A DNA stretch of 64,000 bases from assembly GCA_026214975.1 (NCBI GenBank), contig CM047807.1, positions 66,691,824-66,755,823 of the forward strand. The letters are read 5' to 3'. The notes under the pieces are model-generated. The model saw only the letters and a program-made list of their open reading frames with translations, had not been told where the DNA came from and ran no database searches. The translations under genes and the position numbers were made by a program. This document shows, piece after piece, positions 21,381 to 33,563 of this stretch. Numbering within the stretch: the first letter of the stretch is position 1; each line of letters begins with the position of its first letter. Source of the DNA: Gentiana macrophylla. Its lineage: Eukaryota; Streptophyta; Magnoliopsida; Gentianales; Gentianaceae.

Positions 21381-22787
21381 TGTTAGGAACATTTTATTAT
21401 GTTTTGATGATGGCCATACTAGCTGTTATAGCAAGCCTGAAATAAGTTAGAATTCTCTGTATAAGTCTTTACTTAGAGTCTGACATGTTGTATAAGTTAA
21501 GTCAGACAAGTATTGTACGAGTTTGTAGGACGGCAAAGTAAAACAGACATTCGACAGAGTGAAGCCAGCTAAGCACATGCAGAGAAGCAATGAAGACTTA
21601 ATGGTATGACTTATAACCAAGGAAGTCTGTGATGACCTTAGATAAGTCTAAGTTATGTTTCAAGTGATAAAACTTAATGTTCAAATATGGTGTACACTGA
21701 TCTCACCCAAATCAATGATCAGTGAAGTACAAAGATTCTCCTTTAACTGAAGAAATGAAGGAAACAGTGAGTCGGCAGAGTAAACTGACTTTCGGCTGAG
21801 TGAAGACAAAACAGTGAATGAAGATCTAAATGGCAAAGTCAGATGAATCACTCGACCGTTCTGAGAATGGCGAAGTAAACCTTATCAAAACAGAATTGAA
21901 ATATGATGAAGATTCAGAGGATCATACATTAAATGCACAATCAATAGAGGATCAATCAAGGATGGATTTTCTACCAAACGTTTGAAGAAAAATCCGATCA
22001 CTGAAATCAAGGAGAATATAATTAAGGGGGAATCAGGAATAAAATCAAGGATTATTCCTCTCATTAATATAGCCAACGGACAAAAATTCAAATCAAGGAT
22101 ATTCAAGGCTATAAATAGAAAGCATTGACAGACAGATAAAAACCACGATAAGAAAAAGAAAATCAAGCAGAAACTCTATCAATTTGGAAAGCCTTCTCTC
22201 TGAACTTACAAGGATTTATCTAGAGATCAACTCAAACATCAGAACTACAATTTAATATTCAACACTGAGATTGATCAAGCAAGTTTTTGAATCTCATTCA
22301 CAATAAACTGAAGCAACTGAATCAGAAGTCATCTGAGAGGGAGTTGTGTTTGTCATAGCTGCTGAAGGATTTGATCTCAAGGAGCAGTGAAAGAGACTGA
22401 ATCACTGAAGCTGTTGTAGTCAAGGAGTGATAGTCTTATTGATTGTGAAGCTTTGGAAGTCAAGGACAATCTTACTATTGTATCCGTGAAAACAATAGTG
22501 AATCCTCCAATCATCACAGGAGAAGAGTGGATTAAGGGATTACACCATCCTGAACCACTATAAGCCTTGTGTCAATTTACCTTCGCAATTTACTTCACTG
22601 CACTCATTTAAATTTGCCTAGATTATAATCTATATATGTGATTGTCTAAACTACTTTGAAACAACATAGTAAGAAGGGACTTATCCGCTGCCCAAAAGCT
22701 TTTGAAACATAAGAAAAGTTTTTGAAACTCAACTATAGTCATTCACCCCCCCTCTGACTATAGTTTTACCATTCTCTGGGACCAACA
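21381..22787 (+). repeat. SIRE A1 5' LTR
   Basis: 1407 bp, from TGTTAGGAAC to GGGACCAACA, matching the copy at 36486-37903. It begins with the attttattatgttttgatgatggcc phrase shared by the other family-A LTRs (minus copies at 46677 and 50573). The TATA box is at 22110. Confidence 0.92.
22110..22117 (+). promoter_or_regulatory. TATA box of SIRE A1 5' LTR
   Basis: TATAAATA in aaggctataaatagaa. The same box is in the 3' LTR (37220-37227) and, inverted, in the A2 LTR (51241-51248). Its conservation across copies supports a pol II promoter for the genomic RNA. Confidence 0.75.
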
Positions 22788-22788
22788 A

Positions 22789-22803
22789 TTGGTATCGGAG
22801 CAG
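22789..22803 (+). other. SIRE A1 primer binding site
   Basis: TTGGTATCGGAGCAG begins one base after the LTR. It fits initiator tRNA-Met (TGGTATCAGAGC) with one change. Confidence 0.85.
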
Positions 22804-22930
22804 TGTTCCTAGTATCAGAACCTGTTCAGATCTAATTTCTGGTAACAAGGAGATCACATATTTTCAAACTGAGTTTTCTATTCATTCACATATAGATCTC
22901 TTATTTGTACTTCTGGATTCCTCAAACTTT

Positions 22931-24359
22931 ATGTCAAAAGTACCTGTTTTCAATGTTAACAATTTTGATGAATATAAAATAAGAATGTTGTCTCATCTTG
23001 CAGCAACTCATGAGGAGACGCTGGATGTAATTAATGATGGCCCAATCACAATCATGACTGTGGTATCCACAGGAGAAGATCAAGGAAATGAAGTAGACAT
23101 ACCCAAGAAAGATTGGACCAAGGATGACAGGAGAAGAGCAAATCTAGACTTTGTTGCAAATGATATGATTTTAAAGACTCTAGACAACAACATGTTCATG
23201 AGAATTAAAGGCGCAAGACAAAGGAGATGTGGGACAAAGCGCAGCGATAAATGAAGGATCTCAAGCGATCAAAGAAAACAAATTATCTGTTGCAAAGCAG
23301 AAATTTGAAAACTTCAAAATGAAGACTCGGTGAATCCTTTGATCAAATGGACAATGATTCTCAAGCAACATCGAGGAAGCGCATGACTTGGACACACATA
23401 CCTCCGGAAAGAAGTATGTTTGAAGATCTTGAGAGGTATACTTGAAAGATGGAAGATCATAACCCGTGAATCGAGGAGGAACAACAAATCTTGCAAACAC
23501 CGACACCACGACCGATGTCCAAACCGAAAGCTCATGAATTCGAATTGAACGGTGAAGATGGTGCTCTGGCAGAGACACAAAGAGCCAGTGCACTGATAGC
23601 ACCCCAGCAAAGTAACTTGGCTGATTGTATCAGCAAAGAGGCACTTGAACTTAAAGAACAGGTGGCTTTATTAGTTAAACGTTTTGACAGGTTTAGCAAA
23701 AAGAAGCCATTCAAAGGAAACTCATCATCAAACAAGAGGTCAAACAAAGACATGAAGAAGAATGATGATGAATACAGGTGCTTCAACTGCAACAAGAAAG
23801 GCACTTCAAGGCTGATTGTCCTGAAGAAAATGATAAAGATGATGAAAAGAAGAAATACAAAGCATCTGAAAAGAGGAAAGGCAAGAAGGCACTCAAGGCT
23901 GAATCTAGTATTGAAAAGAATGAGGAATCATCTGGTAATGACTCAGATGACAGTGATGAAGAAGACAGCTCCGACAATGAAAACGCATGTCTATGCCTCA
24001 TGACCAAAGAATTAGATGAAGATGAAAGTGATAGATCAGACACAGAGAAAACAAACCTATGTTTAATGGCCAAAGAATCAGATGAAACTGAGGTAACATC
24101 TAGCTCTTACTCATCATCAAATGCATCCACATCTGACACTGCACAATCTCATATTCTCCCATTAGATCCAGGAGACCTAGTCCAAAATCTCATGAATAAA
24201 TTTGATGAAATTGAGATGAATAATGAAATTCTGGAAAAGGAATGCAAGGATCTAAGAAAGGAAAATAAAAGATTAAGGAAAGAACTAGATAAAGCAAAAG
24301 CTGAGCTAACTAGTAAGGAGACCTACTAAAATGATCAACAAACAGCAGAGGTTCATACA
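22931..24359 (+). pseudogene. SIRE A1 gag
   Basis: The start Met is at 22931 (MSKVPVFNVNNFDEYKIRML), followed by DGPITIM and LDNNMFMRIKG, the N-terminal part of a SIRE Gag. The frame is lost at about 23220-23490, where the middle of the UBN2 domain is scrambled. It is regained at 23491-23800: KAHEFELNGEDGALAETQRA, then the zinc knuckle start CFNCNKKG. A short deletion inside the knuckle (about 23800) shifts the frame, and HFKADCPEEND follows in 23778-24329. Then come an acidic Ser/Asp/Glu-rich stretch and a coiled-coil segment (about 24200-24329, DLRKENKRLRKELDKAKAEL). Gag would build the particle and bind RNA; this copy cannot. Confidence 0.85.
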
Positions 24360-25039
24360 TCTGTTGTTGACAGATCAGTTGAGAAAATCCCCCTATTAGT
24401 TAAGATCACAAATGAACCAGATTACAAACCCTCAAAAAGGTTTGGATCTAGATCTAGTCTTGGCTACAATGATCGAGGATGAGAGTAGAAACAATGGTCA
24501 ACACAATTCTGAATCAAGGACTAACATTGAACCAAAATTGAGAAAAGGACGGACCATAGTTTCAACCACTCATCTGCACCGTGAAGTCAAAACCCAGTCT
24601 TGATAAAAGCAATGAGACTAAATCATCAATCCAGTCAACCAAAAACAAGGACTTTCTAAAAGGTAAAGGAAGACTTTATCCTTCAGAGGATGATTGGAAT
24701 GTTGCACCTCCAAAATACAAGAAGAAACCATTCCATGATATGCAGCATGTGTTTAAGAAAAATCAATCTAGGTATGTTCCTAGACACATGAAACAACATA
24801 GGTTTCCCATTTGCATATTGGAAAGTGAAGAAGGATGCAAATGCACCAAAAAGTAGAGAAAGTATCGAATACCTTCGAAGAGAAATACTAGAAGCTATTC
24901 CTCGCCATGCCTTATATATATGAAGTTGATGACTTTAACTATCCAAAAAAGAAGAACATTTGGATATACACTTGGAGTAGGAGGCATGATTGCTAACAGG
25001 TATGGACCCAAACAGTGTTGGGTACCTAAACTTAACTAA
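24360..25039 (+). pseudogene. SIRE A1 gag C-terminal tail
   Basis: Basic, Ser/Lys-rich pieces in changing frames. 24581-24856 contains KGKGRLYPSEDDWNVAPPKY and MQHVFKKNQSRYVPRHMKQH. Near the end comes a tyrosine-rich piece and GPKQCWVPK, then a TAA stop at 25037-25039. The WVPK ending and the stop are shared with A2 and B. Confidence 0.7.
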
Positions 25040-25450
25040 TTTGTTTTGTAGGATGTCTGGTACATAGACAGTGGATGTTCTAGACACATGACAGGAAACA
25101 ATAGATGTCTCACTGACTTCAAAGCTTTTGATGGACCCAAATTTACATTTGGAGGCAAAGAAAACCCTGGCAAAATTAAGAGGGAAGGCACAATGCTAAA
25201 AAACAATCTGAAGATTCAAAATGTGGCATATGTCAAGGGACTTAATTTCAATCTAATGAGCATCAACCAATTTTGTGACAAAGGCTACAATGTGCACTTC
25301 AACAAGGAAAGATGCAAAGTCATTCACCGCCAAACCAACAAAGTAGTACTTGCAGGAAGAAGAAAATATAACATGTATGTAGTGGATTGGAAAACAGCAA
25401 AGGCAGAACATGTTTGTTTGTCAAAAACAAACAATAAACTAGCTGGATCT
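25040..25450 (+). pseudogene. SIRE A1 protease and pre-integrase start
   Basis: In frame with gag but after TAA (25037-25039) and TAG (25049-25051) it reads DVWYIDSGCSRHMTGN. The catalytic Asp codon is 25067-25069 (DSG). The open stretch 25088-25465 continues with LKIQNVAYVKGLNFNLMSIN and YNVHFNKERCKVI, the normal retropepsin-to-pre-integrase sequence. The TTTTGTAG just before GAT looks like a 3' splice site. Confidence 0.85.
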
Positions 25451-26360
25451 GGCATAGAAGATTAAATCACCTAAATTTCAAGACCATCAACAAATTATCA
25501 AAGAGCAAGTTAGTTGAAGGCCTGCCAGAGATCACATTCAAGATAGAAAGTCTATGTGATGCATGTCAGAAAGGGAAAAATCAAAAGTTCATTCAAGTCA
25601 AAACCCTATCAATCAACAACAAGAATTCTACATCTGTTGCATATGGACCTGTTTGGACCAGTCACACCAGTAAGTGTAAGTGGTAAGAAATACACCCTAG
25701 TAGTTATGGATGACTAATCAAAATAAACCTGGACCACTTTCATGAACAAGAAGAAAGAGACACTCAAAAGACTGCCAGATTTGCTGAGAAGACTCCAAAT
25801 TGAGAATGAACTGAAAATTATCAAGATCAGATCAGATAGAGGCACTTTATTTCTTAATGAAATTATCATAACCTATTGTGAAGAAAATGGAGTACTACAT
25901 CAATTATCTGCAACAGGAACCCCACAAACAAAATGGTGTAGCGAGAAAGAAGAAAGCAGAACTCTCAAAGAAGCAAATGAACAATGATTGCGAAGCATGC
26001 TTGCCAAAGAGATTTTGGGTCAAGCGGCAAACACGAGAATGCCATACACAAAAGCAGATCAATTATCAACAAACATCATGGAAAGACTCCATATGAAATA
26101 TGGAATGGTAGAAAACCTAATATCTCATATTTGCATATGTTTGGATCAAAATGTTTTGTTTTGAGCAGAATCATTTGCATGCCTTTGATGAAAAGGTCGA
26201 TGAAGCAATCTTTATGGGATACTCGGACACCAACCAAAGCATTCAGAGTACTCAACAAAAGAACATTGGTGATTGAAGAATCAATACATGTAGTCTTTGA
26301 TGAACCAAATACAAGTGGTGAAAGTCTTCAAGAACAAGAAGAAGAAGCAGCACAAAGGCA
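25444..26360 (+). pseudogene. SIRE A1 integrase
   Basis: The zinc part [12 protein letters not shown] and CDACQKGK lies at about 25444-25580. The first Asp is in LHMDLFGP (about 25640) and the second in IRSDRGT (25742-25987 frame). The third acid region should read NGVAERR, but a small deletion gives NGVARKKK or KWCSEKEE depending on frame, so the DDE triad is broken. 25984-26982 then covers [20 protein letters not shown]. At least four frame changes. Confidence 0.85.
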
Positions 26361-28156
26361 AGTGTATATGAATACAAGATGCAAAGAACTAATCCTGCAT
26401 CACAATTTTGGAAATCAAGATGAGCCACAAGTCATTACAACTGAAGAGGCACCAGAACTGGAAGCACATGCAGAACCTGAAGCTGCAGAAGCACCGAGTG
26501 AAGAAAAACTTCAACCTGACCTAAATTGGCTAAGAGATCATCCTGAAGAACAAGTTATTGGAGACATTCACACAGGAGTGAGAACCAGAAGACAACTGGA
26601 GCATATGTTAACATGTTTTCTATCACAAGTGGAACCCAAGACAATAGATGATGCAATTCAAGATGCAGACTGGATCACAGCCATGCAAGAAGAACTAACT
26701 AAATTTGAAATAAATGAAGTCTGTGAACTTATTGATAGACCAGAAACATCCAACATCATTGGAACAAAATGGGTATTCGGAAACAAGATGGATGAGCAAG
26801 GAACAGTTGTCAGAAACAAAGCAAGGCTAGTTGCAAAAGGCTATTCTCAAGCAGAAGGATTATATTATGATGAAACATTTGCACCAGTAGCAAGATTGGA
26901 GGCAATTATACTCTTTCTAGCTTTTGCTGCACAAAGATTTCAAAGTCTATCAAATGGATGTCAAGAGTGCATTTCTGAATAGACTTTTGGAAGAAGAAGT
27001 ATATGTGGAACAACCCCCTGGATTCCAACTCAAAGGAAAAGAATACAAAGTATACAAACTAAAGAAAGCTCTTTATGGACTTAAACAGGCACCTAGAGCC
27101 TGGTATGAAACACTATCTCAATTTTTGATCAAGAATGGATTCAATAAGGGAACTATAGATAAGACTCTATTCAAATTAGAGGAAGGAACAAGGACATTGC
27201 TAGTACAAATCTATGTTGATGACATCATCTTTGGATCAGAGGATGAAAAGCTATGTGAGAAATTTGCAAACCTGATGAAGAGCAAATTTCAGATGAGCAT
27301 GATGGGAGAATTAAATTATTTTCTTGGACTTCAAGTAAAGCAAATGAAGGATGGTATTTTCATTAGTCAAGCCAAGTATACAAAAGACGTAATACACAAG
27401 TATGGTATGGATACAAGTGGCACAGCAGATACACCAATTTGTGCAAGAGTCATTCTTGGAAAAGATGAAACTGGAAAGGATGTTGATCAGAAAATATATA
27501 GAGGAATCATTGGATCCCTACTATACTTAACTGCAAGCAGACCTAATATAGCATTTGTAGTAGGAGTATGTGCAAGATTTCAAGCTCAACCAAAAGAATC
27601 ACATCTTCTAGCAGCCAAAAGAATAATCAAATACTTGAAAAATACTATTAATGTAGGAATTTGGTATCCAAAAGATGGAGGATTCAGCTTGATATCATAT
27701 TCAGACTCTGACTATGCTGGATGCAAGATAGATAGAAAAAACACATATGGAACATGCCAAATGCTAGGCATAAGACTAGTCTCTTGGTTCAGTAAAAAGC
27801 AAAACTCCATATCTACATCAACAGCTGAAGCAGAATATATAGCAGCAGGCAGTTGTTGTGTACAAGTACTTTGGATTAAACAACAGCTAAGGGATTATGG
27901 AGTGGAGGAGAAAACAATCCCAATCATGTGTGACAACACAAGTGCAATATCTATTACTGAAAATCCAGTGTTGCATTCAAGAACAAAGCACATTGATGTG
28001 AGACATCATTTTATCAAAGATCATGTTGAAAAAGGAGATGTCATCATAAAATACATACCCACTGAAGATTAATTTGCTGACATCTTTACTAAACCACTCA
28101 ATCATGAAAGATTTAGCATGTTGAGAACCGAGTTAGGAATGACTGAAATCGACTAA
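26361..28156 (+). pseudogene. SIRE A1 reverse transcriptase and RNase H
   Basis: RT starts in the 25984-26982 frame ([50 protein letters not shown]). A frameshift near 26930 moves it into 26924-28072: [29 protein letters not shown], then YVDD (27212-27223) and GELNYFLGLQVKQMKDGIFI. RNase H follows: SYSDSDYAGCKIDRK, STSTAEAEYIAAGSC, then IPIMCDNTSAI. A TAA replaces a sense codon after IPTED (28070-28072). The same frame then runs on to FADIFTKPL and the natural end at 28156. The RT motifs themselves are intact. Confidence 0.9.
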
Positions 28157-28785
28157 GTACCAAAGAGCTGCTAACTGAAGTAATCGGCTAAGTGACTTCA
28201 TCAGCTGTTTAAACATTTGCCGTTACAGGGGATGTAGCAGGTAAGGCACTGGTATCCAGCGAAGTTGACTTAACTGATTGTTAGGAACAGGCAAGTAAAG
28301 CAGCTCAGTGAAAGAGTCATTACATCGGCTAAGTGGCTAGCCAAGGCACTTCTCCGAAATGAAGATTGGAGTCATGGGCAAATAATAGTGTGAAGAAAAT
28401 CAAGTTTTATACACGTGGAGAATAAAGGAGTTATGGAAGATTATTCTGTGGATAATTACACACGTGGAGATCAACTTATAATCATGGAGGTAACTATATT
28501 ATTTTTTTCGTATTACAAACGCCTCGATTCCCGGGCTCTATCATTACTTACCACAATCCACTCCCCCACTTCACTCGAATATCGTGATTTACATACACAA
28601 AATCATGCCATTATGTCATAAAATCCTTCCATATTCAAACCACGTTCACACTACCCAAATCATCATATATAAACGATACTTAGAGATTTTCAGAAATCAT
28701 TACACTCTTTTGCAAATTACAAACCCTACTTTTGATTCTCTCTGAAAAATCGAAGTGTTCTTTTCTAAACATCAATCACATAACA
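28157..28785 (+). other. Spacer between pol and extra ORF of A1
   Basis: About 630 bp without supported coding sequence. Elements of the same family (A2, about 52960-53498) have a related spacer with ccacgtg(t/g)ga repeats and a TATA-like attatatataaac-type stretch (28667 here). It could hold a subgenomic promoter for the extra ORF; this is a guess from position. Confidence 0.4.
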
Positions 28786-30087
28786 ATGGCTTCATCCTCC
28801 TCAAACACCCAAGCTAAGTATGAAAAATCGATTGCCACTGGATCGTTCTTCCAAGAAGAACACTACTTAAATTTGTGCGGAAATGATGAAGAAGCAAAAC
28901 GATTGGCAGCTGGATGCAAAAGCCTAAAACTATCAACCTTTCTAAATCCTCCAATAACCGAGTATTCAATGAAAGTCTAATCTCCTTCTGGAAATCTGCA
29001 AAATACGTCTCTGGGCTCCCTGCTGAAGAAGGCGACGATTGGGAAGAAGACAAGATCGTTGCATCTATCAACGGCACAGAAGTGGTCATTACAGAAAAGG
29101 TAATTCGAAAATACCTCAAACTTTCTAACAAAAGGCAATGCAAAGCGTCCTTGGTGACACAGAACCTAGATGAATTCTGGGTAACCATCGCCAAAACGGC
29201 TAACCCAGGGACTAAGAAGGTCAATTGTCTTAGATCCGCTTTAAAGAAACCATTCAGTGAGTTCAGTGCCCTAATTGGCAAAAGCATTGAAGGAAAGTTG
29301 GGAGCAAATAACGCCATGACAGAAATCAGAATGCGGCTAATGGGAATCATCTACAACAATCTGGAATTCAATTGGGCAAAGTACTTCTTTCTAGAATCAA
29401 AGAACAAATTCAAAGTGAAGTAAAAGCGGCCACAAAAGGGACAACAGAAGGAAAGACGAAGAAAGGACAATTCTGGGTGAAAAAGTCATATGGGATTCAG
29501 TTACATTATCTGATGCAATGTCTCAAAGTCCCTATTGTACAACTTCACAAATTGCATGAGTCCAAGGTCATGTTTACCTATGTTAAACAGCAAAAGCAAG
29601 CCGGAGGAGGGAAGAGAAAGAAAACCACAACTCATCCCTCCGGTCAAAGAAAAAAGCAAAAGGTTCAACGCAATCTAGAAAAGACGGCCTTTGGAAAATT
29701 AATCGATGAAGAAGTAGAAGAGGATTCTAATGTTGAGGCAGAACAACAAGAAGAAGAAAATGAAAGTGAGGATGAACAACCTCCAAATGAGGAAGTTACA
29801 GGAGACACTGGAGATGATGAGGAATCTCCAGAAGAACCTGCACAAATGTCTACAAACGATATTGATGATCGAATTGCGAGAATATCTTGAGTGGAAAGAA
29901 GGTGATTCGAGTAAATCGCCTTCACAGATTCGAACACATGCTTGCTGAGGAGGCATGGCTCTTTAACTTTCTGGGAATCACCTATCTGGTTGGTGTACTT
30001 GATGAATCTCCTCTCTGGGACATGGTTGATGCAAAGAAAGGCAAACACGCCTCGAGATCTCTCGATAAAGCTTGATGATGACCGAAA

Positions 30088-30190
30088 GATGATGGAGATG
30101 GTGATGATAATACTGATCAAGATGATGGAGATGATCAGGATGACAATGATAATGATGATCATCATGCTGATGATCATGACAAACAAGGAG
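30088..30190 (+). repeat. GAT-rich tract (Asp/His-rich coding)
   Basis: Imperfect GAT/GAC/CAT repeats. In the extra-ORF frame they encode alternating Asp with Gly, Asn, Gln and His. Plain triplet expansion explains it. Confidence 0.8.
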
Positions 30191-31008
30191 AAGAGATTAC
30201 TCCTACACCGGATGCAATTGATGATAACATTCCTCTAAGAACTTTTCTACAGTCACATGCATCTAACAAGTCAACAACACCAGCTAAGACCACCACTCAA
30301 CCACTATCTGCTGCAACTCAGGCTGATAGCACAAACATAGTGGACACTAGCTCAGCTGCTGCCACTCCAGTCAAGGCCATCCCCAGCACAGAGCAAGGGG
30401 GAATAGCAGTTCAAGCTACACCAACATACACATCTACCCGAATTCTTGACGATTTGGATGTCAATGTAGATGTGACTCAGCATCAAGACAGAGGACATCA
30501 AGCAGACCCAGAACCAGCTGACATCTGGCACAAATTCTCTCAGCTAGCAACTGGTATCTCAAATGAAACCTTTGAAAAAGTAGCAGATCTGCTGGCAGAA
30601 GAATTACAGCAGCAAGCCATGCACCTCAGATCCATGACTTCGGCATTCAATGACAAAAGGTACTCCATTGAGCGAAAATTTGAGGCAATTGCTGTATGCA
30701 TTGAGGCACAGAACATTGTTTTGCAACGCCAAGGAGATCTGATGAGACAACTCAACATTAACATCACAAACAATCTTGCAGGTCTCGGGCAACACATTTC
30801 TCGGAAAATGACTACATGGCGGTGGCATTTGGCACAAGATTCGCAGATGTCACCGAAACCGACGATCATGACAATAGATTCACTTCCATTGAATCAAATC
30901 TGGACTCTCTGATTGGAACGGCAGAGGCCACAAATAGCATTTTACTCCAGCAGAAGGATGATGCTGCCAAAAAGGGGGAAAATCAGGATAAGCCTGAAGG
31001 ATCAACTA

Positions 31009-31011
31009 TTA
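31009..31011. repeat. TTA target duplication, left of CACTA
   Basis: TTA immediately before CACTACAAG. The identical TTA at 35425-35427 follows CTTGTAGTG. A 3-bp duplication is the rule for CACTA transposons. Confidence 0.9.
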
Positions 31012-31296
31012 CACTACAAGAAAAACAAGTTTTAATGACAGGAATTCCTATCATTATATGCCATTTTCTCGTCATTAAAAAATTTTAATGACGGGAAATC
31101 CCCTTCATGCCCCCCTCATAGTTGCCCTTCTAGTTAAATCATTCAATGACAAGAACCCGCCTCCTCATTAAAGACATCAAGGATTTAATGACGAGATTGG
31201 ACTATCATTAAAAATATTTCTAGTGACGAGTAATTTCCTCATTATTATACTATTAGCCTCTTATTAGAACTAAAGTTGAATATTAGTTTCTACCCG

Positions 31297-31322
31297 TTAA
31301 TGACGGGGATTACCGTCATTAA
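31297..31322. repeat. Subterminal palindrome of CACTA
   Basis: TTAATGACGG, a 6-base loop, then CCGTCATTAA: two inverted copies of the subterminal motif back to back. Confidence 0.8.
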
Positions 31323-31434
31323 TAAGTGAAAACCTGCTCATTAATTACCAAGCAAGAACAAGTCATTAAGAAGAAATATTACTATATCAAAACCATTAAA
31401 TACACCACACTACAAAAGGTTGCAACAACATCCT

Positions 31435-31500
31435 CCACTAAGTACACTCCATGTTCTGGGAACAATACCTCCTCCACTAAGTACACTCCAAGTTCCATAA
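31435..31500. repeat. Tandem duplication inside CACTA
   Basis: cctccactaagtacactcca occurs twice, about 39 bp apart, with similar flanks. A local duplication; no function suggested. Confidence 0.65.
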
Positions 31501-32111
31501 AAAATCTTAAAACGGAAAAGGGAAGTACCAACATAGAAATACAAGTCCTTTGGGAAAAAATCAAAGTAGGAAATAGCATATGATGATACAGGAAGGTAAA
31601 ATTACTAGTATACAGTTGTGGTGATAGGTGAATGACATTGCATACTCATGAAATATTACTTATCCACTTTCGATCGATTTGGAGCATTTGACCAATTTTC
31701 TCCCCTAATGTTATTCAGCTCATTAGATCTTGGATTCTGTCATTCTACAATTACAATCGTTAGTGAATGTTTCTTCACCCATTTTAAAATTCAGCATACC
31801 TGCATTTAGAAAAGACACCATCATTGAAAGCAGAATCTACATATAATGTACGTTTTCACAAATGTCAATAAAAAACAAGCTAAATTCGTAAAGCTATTAA
31901 GTGTACATGGGAATGTCCATGATCCTAAGACAGCTCCATCATTGAATGAATTAGTAATTTTCATTCATGTGTTTGATGATATTCATTAAAGAAAATGCAA
32001 CATACAACGAAGCTGCGATCTTTGGATCAAAGAAATGAGAAACAGAGACAAATGAAGAAGTGTTATTAGAGGTTTTTGAGTAAGGAGTGAAGATTCATTC
32101 AGAGTTATTAC

Positions 32112-32204
32112 CTCATTCTCATATGATCTCATACCATTTTTCAAAATAGATGCATATAGCTCCTCGTACCATTTTGGTCTGGAGGATGAATTTTGTTCCA
32201 CAAC
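32112..32204 (-). pseudogene. Captured exon E (unknown gene)
   Basis: 93 bp, 31 codons with no stop: VVEQNSSSRPKWYEELYASI and onward to MRSYENE. It is bounded on the minus strand by TTGCAG (acceptor) and GTAATA (donor). Phase 0 at both ends agrees with exon D upstream. I do not recognise the protein. It looks like part of a host gene carried by the CACTA element; beyond the donor the frame runs into intron-like DNA. Confidence 0.6.
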
Positions 32205-32708
32205 CTGCAATTGAAGACCATTATATAGTATTACATCTCAGTCATTCATTCAGTACAACCACCGACATAACAGTAGTCCAACAAAACATCTTAAAACTTA
32301 TTTTTATTTTTAAATGAATAGAGTCACTACATAAATTCACTACAAGCACAGAATATATGAAAGTACCAATACAGAATAAAGACAGATAAATAAACATCCA
32401 AACATAGTTATTCTTTTGGTAGTTGTTTCTTATATAGTCAACCACCAAACCTCCCATTAATTCTTTGAACCAAACAGCTTTCCAGAAAGATTAGAAGCTC
32501 TTAAATGCACAAGGGACATCATAAAGATGCTAAAGCCAAGGGCATGAACATAAATTTTGAAGGAATTGTGTAAACATAAAGACACAGAGAATGAAGACAT
32601 TGGCTTCCATAATTTTCTACTTGAAACAGAATATATTCGAAAGCAAGAGAAAATAAGGATGCAAATAGTGCAAGCATATCCGTCTAACAACAAAATAAAC
32701 AGAAACAA

Positions 32709-32711
<3 letters not shown>

Positions 32712-32766
<55 letters not shown>
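32712..32766. repeat. (TA)n microsatellite
   Basis: About 54 bp of uninterrupted TA inside the CACTA element. The Tyr/Ile ORFs across it on both strands are artefacts. Confidence 0.95.
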
Positions 32767-32769
<3 letters not shown>

Positions 32770-33384
32770 TTTCTCACATTTTCACATCTGTTAGGACTTT
32801 ATGCTTTAATTACGTAGGTGATGCATCTGCATCTGAAGACCATTATATAGTATCATTTTGTAGAATATTTCCATGGAAACTTTGATAATGAATATACACA
32901 CATTAAGCATAAAGATGCAAGTAGCACGTCTAACAAGATCTTTGAATTAGTGAAAATACACCACATGAAAGAAACAGAGGGAATGACAAACACACATGCA
33001 AGAAGGATATAAAAAAAGATAGGAAAATGATGTTATACATGAATAGTATATGTGACCAATGACTATCAACTCAGGGTACGTATTGATCCTTAATAAAATA
33101 ACACCAGCATGAAAGTGTACATAGAAGTTTAAGGAACTCTCTGTATAATCAATGATACTCAACATGAAATCAACGAACATAAATTATTAGAAGAGTAATG
33201 GCAGATGCCTATTAAGAATACTATTTAGTACATTCGATATTCATTGTTATCACTCGTTGCAAACACAAAACAAAGGAATCGTCCTAGTACTGATGTAAAC
33301 AGAGTAATTTTTCTACTGTTACTACCATACTAAGGTAGTAAAAAGAGTTATAAGTAGCATGAGGATAGCCTATGAAAATGTTAC

Positions 33385-33421
33385 CTGTGAATTACGGTGC
33401 AGAACATTATAAGGCTCTAAT
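33385..33421 (-). pseudogene. Captured exon D (unknown gene)
   Basis: 37 bp between TGCTTAG (acceptor) and GTAACA (donor) on the minus strand. Joined in phase after exon C it encodes RLEPYNVLHRNSQ. Very short, but its phase (one base completing the codon split by exon C, ending on a full codon) fits both neighbours. Confidence 0.5.
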
Positions 33422-33563
33422 CTAAGCAGGTAAATCATAATAACTCCCTTACTTTAGTAATGTGACCCATAGTAGAACTAAGGAGAAAAATACAGAATTA
33501 CAGCCTATGACACTGTGATCTAATTTTTCAATATAAGGAGACAATCTAGTAAGTACACGATAC

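Larger units (their letters stand above)
28786..31011 (+). pseudogene. SIRE A1 extra ORF, first part
   Basis: The start ATG is at 28786 (MASSSSNTQAKYEKSIATG). After a frameshift (about 28920-28980) 28914-29423 gives NESLISFWKSAKYVSGLP, VVITEKVIRKYLKLSN and MRLMGIIYNNLEFNWAKYFF. 29372-29890 gives a basic patch (GKRKKTTTHPSGQRKKQK) and then an acidic Glu-rich stretch. 29887-30075 follows, then an Asp/His-rich tract from GAT repeats (30088-30190). 30340-30912 and 30816-31011 are helical and Gln-rich (EKVADLLAEELQQQAMHLRS). SIRE elements carry an ORF here that is often called envelope-like, but I see no signal peptide or membrane helix. Its function is unknown. Interrupted by CACTA at 31012. Confidence 0.75.

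Noticed and set aside
23783..24073. Ser/Leu-rich minus ORF
   Set aside because: Antisense of the acidic Gag stretch of A1.
29665..30186. Ile/Ser-rich minus ORF resembling a membrane protein
   Set aside because: Complement of the acidic and GAT-repeat tract of the A1 extra ORF.
32457..32817. ORFs with long IY repeats on both strands
   Set aside because: Translations of the (TA)n microsatellite.
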